Shown: one piece after another, positions 59,511-64,000 of the stretch
Layout of the letters: each line of letters opens with the position of its first letter
How positions within the stretch are numbered: the stretch's first letter is position 1
Origin: Diphasiastrum complanatum
Lineage: Eukaryota; Streptophyta; Lycopodiopsida; Lycopodiales; Lycopodiaceae
Direction: 5' to 3'
NCBI GenBank assembly: GCA_029204225.1
Contig: CM055097.1
Location: 72,891,716-72,955,715 of the forward strand
Length of the DNA stretch: 64,000 nucleotides
The notes under the pieces: generated by a model
Seen by the model: only the letters and a program-made list of their open reading frames with translations
What the model was told of the DNA's origin: nothing
Database searches by the model: none
Made by a program: the position numbers and the translations under genes

Positions 59511-59522
59511 TTCATATATAAA
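59511..59522 (-). promoter_or_regulatory. TATA box of the UGT gene
   Basis: The minus strand reads CTTTATATATGAA about 60-70 bases upstream of the ATG at 59452, which implies a leader of about 30-40 bases. Confidence 0.6.
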
Positions 59523-59699
59523 GCGCTGCAATTGCGTAGGCCTTCGAGCCACTGCCAGGAATGCGTGGCTGTGGCTGCGGCTGTGTGGGATGGGACCAAA
59601 ACCAGACAGCACCGCAAAATAAGGGAAAGAGACCACTTTCACCAAGGGGGCAATTGTTGGCCTCTTAGGCCATTCTGGAGAAGGGTCTTCTTATGAGAT

Positions 59700-60560
59700 T
59701 CGTGGCTTTAGGCAAAAGGCTTTTCTTGACAAAAGGACTAATCTTCCCAGAATGAAAACAGTTATTACATTTTTTTTGGCCACTGAAGGTGCACTTAAAC
59801 TAAAAATTACATGCATCCTTTTGCACCTAGGGAACTGTTTTATGTCAAGGGTGGTGGCCCTAGAGGATTATGGCATGGGCGCAGAGAATTACAGCAAAAT
59901 GTGCATAAATTAGTCAAGCCTCATTGGGTAAAGCCCTTGAATAGTGCTTTACATTGAGTAAAGCCCTCTAGCAAAACTATACACCCCTTCAAGCAGTTGT
60001 TGCCCTCAAGGAGCTTTAAGACCTCACCTAGGCACTAGCCAACAATAGTTGCCCTTGCCACGTATCTAATCTACATTTAAAATTTGGTGTGAACTTTACA
60101 CTCAATCATGAACATTCCCAATTTTTTCTTATGATGGGTCCAATAGCAGTGTTCGGGAAAGCCAGCAAAGTATAGAAATAAAATCGACATCTTTCTTCAA
60201 AAACCAGTTTAGTAACAAACTTACATGAAGTTGACCTTTTAAAATGACAACTTTTTAAAATGCAGGATATGCAAGAAATTTGTGTATAGTAAAGTAGGTA
60301 AATCCTTATAGAACAGAGGTTTATTAATGTAAATTTTAAAAAAATTGACAACTTTCTAGTAAATGCAAGAAATGAGAGGGAACCCCTGAAAAATTCCCAA
60401 AACAATGGTCCATTAGAGTTGAGTTGCCATCACAAGTTACCTTGGCATCAAATGAGGTTGGTGGGTTGCACGAAACACATGCATGGATGACAAAGAGTTT
60501 TGCCATCTCATGCATCACATGTTGTCTATTCAAGTGACTAGTCTAAAACACTTATGACTA
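59700..60560. other. Spacer without recognised genes
   Basis: AT-rich with duplicated AAAGCCCT words near 59930-59970. No coding motif. Confidence 0.5.
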
Positions 60561-60568
60561 TTTTTAAA

Positions 60569-60775
60569 AATATGAACCAATCTCAAAGCCTCCATTTCGA
60601 ATGTGGGCTGAGCCTTTCCTAACTATGAATCAATCTCCAGCCTCCATTCTTAATAGAGTGTAACATTTTTTTTGTTTATAAATCAATCTCAAGCCTCCAT
60701 TTAAAAAATGGCGCATGACTATTTTCTAATTATGAACTAGTCTTAAACCTCCATTTCAAATAAGGATCTTGTGAG
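60569..60775. repeat. Four degenerate tandem units of about 54 bp
   Basis: The core TATGAA(C/T)CAATCTCAAAGCCTCC recurs at about 60570, 60624, 60676 and 60730 with spacers of 52-55 bases. Confidence 0.85.
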
Positions 60776-61545
60776 AAACCCGTCTAATCCTAATTTTAAA
60801 AGATGTCTTAAACATGTTCCCTTGGTTTGAGATGCAATGAAATGTGCCGCAATGCACCTCAAAAAAATAAGTATATGCACATATAAACGAATACTTTTCA
60901 AAGCTAAAAATATAACGTGTTTTGCTTGTTTGAAATACATACTACATGTTATCTTTGAATTTTCTAGTTCATTGGAGGGCATTATATTATTTATTGCTTA
61001 GTTTAACACTTGTGTATGAGCTTTTGGGTGTTAAAGGACTTTAAAACAAAAGTTCATGAACCTCTTAGCATAAACTATGACAATAAAGTTCATGGGCTTC
61101 TAGTTCTAAAGAGCTTTGTTGGACATAAGGCCCAAGAGCATTTTTGCATAAAGCATTATATTCCAACAAAAAGGTCAAACAAGTTTCAAACACAATAAAG
61201 GCTCAAAGTCAATATTTACGTGGTTTTGAGCTCCCTGCTAGACGCAAAAAATGATCAATTTTGGTCATAGCATAATATTTTAACAAGTGTCTCTGCATAA
61301 TAAACTCATTTGGCATGTGCCTATTTTGCATATTTTTGCATCCATGCCCTTGGGCAAGCAAAACGACCTCAACACATGGCAAAGCCACACATGGCAGAGC
61401 CATGTCTCGTAAATCTTCAACAACTAACAACCCTCCTACAATTCTGAGAGGAGAAAGTTGTTCAATTTCAGTATTGTGTGGCATAGCCATGTAGATTAGA
61501 ATTATATTATTTTAACTTGCATGACTGTTGCAACACAATAATTTG
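60776..61545. other. Spacer without recognised genes
   Basis: Short chance frames only. No element ends recognised. Confidence 0.45.
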
Positions 61546-61549
61546 GTGA

Positions 61550-61905
61550 CTGTTCGCTGTCAAAAACAAGACAATATGTGAATAAGTGAATAACATACCT
61601 GTAGTATTGTTCACTATTGCTTTGGAGACAACACCCACACGTGTATTCGCTTACAGACGTGTATACCGGAAGCAAAAATGTAGTATCAATTTCTGATAAT
61701 CAAGGTATCATGTGAGCTCATTACCTTTTCAGCATAACAAGCTAATGATACTCCTTCGATGCATATGATCATTCAATCAAACAAACCATAGCTTTCTTAC
61801 CTTAGTTAGCAGTATCTTCCACCCGTATACTCTTCCACAAAGCTTTCATTGGTCTTCTCTCATCCAAGCAGAGATGGCAGCAATAGAGAAGCCAACCAAG
61901 AGAGC

Positions 61906-61957
<52 letters not shown>

Positions 61958-62312
61958 AGAGTGAAACTTAGGGTTGTAGTGATCTTTCCTTTTATAGAAA
62001 TTCCAGTAGTCCTTGGTGTTGTGTGCGAAATCAGAGCATGCACATATGCATTTACATAGAAGAAAAAGAGAGAGAGAACACCATTGCTATTTCCTTAAAC
62101 TTACACACTACAATATGAGAGGAGTTTAGTACGTGAGAGATAGGTAGAGGTTACACCTCTTCATAAAAGACCTCAGCCCCATTCACATTGGGATGGGGCC
62201 CAAACTATATTAAACTTGACTTAAGGCACATTGGGCCTTTACCACATTTATTAATACATTTCAAGTATGTCTATAAATAACAAAGTGGCATTGCCCATGA
62301 ATAGTAATTCTA
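61550..62312 (-). repeat. Possible solo LTR
   Basis: On the minus strand it starts TGTTAGAATTACTATTC at 62312, a common plant LTR opening, and may end near 61550. A CT leader (the GA array at 61908) lies between. No primer site or exact target duplication could be confirmed. Confidence 0.3.
61908..61953. repeat. (GA)n microsatellite
   Basis: A GA run of about 46 bases. Confidence 0.97.
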
Positions 62313-62549
62313 ACAGGTGCACCAGGTATTAGAAGATGCTCACCGTTAGATTGAATCCCTATCATGTGCACTAATCATAGTCGTTCGATGAAAACCAAAT
62401 TTCCACCAAAAGACTTAGAAGTGGGATTTTTTTTTTTGATGCCATGTTTCTAAGTTTAGCAAAGTAAGGCATTTTTGTTGGTATAGTATCATAAGGAAAA
62501 AAGGACTTTTTATAATGTTTTGAAAACCAAATGACATGTAGTACCAACA

Positions 62550-63214
<665 letters not shown>

Positions 63215-63445
63215 GATTCGCAGAAAAGTTACTTGTAGAAACTCGTGGCTTTCTTGTTGATGCGTGAAAGATTCGCGAATAGAATCTTGTCGCAAAATAT
63301 TCTGTTTCTTGTTTAAACCTCAGATGTCGTGAAATTGTCGCGAACAATTCATTCTTCTAGACTGTTTTTCAAGCTCTCCTATCACGAACAGTTCGCGAAA
63401 CACGAAGCTGAGACAAAGAGATGGACTGTCGCGAATAATTTGCGC
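63215..63445. repeat. Cluster of TTCGCGAA-type palindromes
   Basis: TCGCGAA words occur at about 63271, 63339, 63393 and 63430, with half-sites (GATTCGCAG, TGTCGCAAAA) between them. They lie upstream of the LTR element at the right edge and may be part of its promoter region. Confidence 0.75.
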
Positions 63446-63499
63446 ACTGAATTAATTCGACCCTGAAAACAGAGCATCTATTTGAATATCAACCGTCGT

Positions 63500-63903
63500 A
63501 AATTGTTAGTTATCTATTGTTACAACATTGAAAGGCCAAAAGACCTATAACTAAAAGGCCAAAAGACCTGTCCTGTAGCAATATAAATACATGTGCACTA
63601 CTCGTTGTAACTAACTCAATCAGAGACACAATAACGAGATAAGACAACAAGAGATGTATATTGATGATTCAGATTTAGAGTTATAAAAATTCATTTTTGA
63701 TCAATAGTTTTATATTTTCTAAAATTGTCTCAAGTTGTCTCTTACTTTGGCATATAATTTTTGCACGCATATTCAATCATAGCTAATATTGTTCTATTAG
63801 TACATAAATCAGATACAAACCCAGATAAGACACTGATATTAGTTTGATTTATTTAAACTTGCATCGTGTTTTCTGTGAAGAATAATTATTATTTTTCCTA
63901 TAG
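63500..63903 (+). repeat. 5' LTR (3' part) of an LTR element running off the right edge
   Basis: Precedes a tRNA-Met primer site. A TATA-like CAATATAAATACATG at about 63579-63593 fits an LTR promoter. The left end is a guess; the terminus next to the primer site is degenerate. Confidence 0.5.
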
Positions 63904-63915
63904 TGGTATCAGAGC
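63904..63915 (+). other. Primer-binding site of the right-edge LTR element
   Basis: TGGTATCAGAGC on the plus strand, complementary to the initiator tRNA-Met 3' end. Gag would begin beyond the window. Confidence 0.8.
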
Positions 63916-64000
63916 ATATGGAATTAAAACTGATACAGTAATATCGGAACAAATCATATCTCCCTCTCAACAAGCCGCTATCTGGAGGTTATTCAAAAAT

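Overview
This is a window of nuclear DNA from a large, repeat-rich land-plant genome. Genes have short exons with GT-AG introns. The families seen are a plant HAK/KUP potassium transporter, an enone/quinone oxidoreductase and a UDP-glycosyltransferase. Most of the rest is decayed Ty1/Copia and Ty3/Gypsy retrotransposon DNA whose primer-binding sites match plant initiator tRNA-Met (TGGTATCAGAGC). Long (GA)n/(CT)n arrays, foldback elements, a relic of a DNA-methyltransferase-like gene and a LINE-type fragment point to a seed-free plant such as a fern or lycophyte. That placement is inference; the sequence alone does not fix the species.

Layout. 1-4.5 kb: the N-terminal nine coding exons of a HAK/KUP K+ transporter on the minus strand, running off the left edge. 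5-7 kb: a near-perfect hairpin, a GA array and an intact 217-residue ORF of a transposon-associated type. 7-14.5 kb: a stack of three minus-strand LTR elements (two Copia, one Gypsy), each cut by its left neighbour. 14.6-17.6 kb: duplicated palindromes, a broken beta-class (DPPY-type) DNA methyltransferase-like gene, AT-rich DNA and a GC-rich foldback. 18.0-19.7 kb: a complete four-exon oxidoreductase gene. 20-30 kb: a LINE remnant, AT-rich DNA with unrecognised ORFs, a 0.4-kb foldback and colliding Copia pieces. 30-34 kb: palindromic low-complexity DNA, an unrecognised ORF group and a CGGTCGAGAT minisatellite. 34.5-40.4 kb: a long but dead Gypsy element. 42-52 kb: Gypsy and Copia fragments, a solo LTR with a clean target-site duplication, and about 1.4 kb of 151-bp tandem repeats next to a Copia primer-binding site. 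52.3-56.2 kb: a plus-strand Copia element interrupted by three tandem LTR-like units. 58.0-59.5 kb: an intronless UDP-glycosyltransferase gene. 59.7-64 kb: spacer DNA, GA and poly-G arrays, and the start of another LTR element at the right edge.

Only three host genes look functional: the transporter (partial), the oxidoreductase and the glycosyltransferase. They lie 14 kb and 38 kb apart and nothing suggests they act together. The most unusual content is the methyltransferase relic, the tandem LTR-like array inside a reverse transcriptase, the 151-bp repeats in a probable Copia LTR, and a family of foldback repeats sharing a GATATNGGTAC motif. No intact new system was found. Exon borders and repeat ends were read by eye; family calls rest on recognised motifs, not on database searches.
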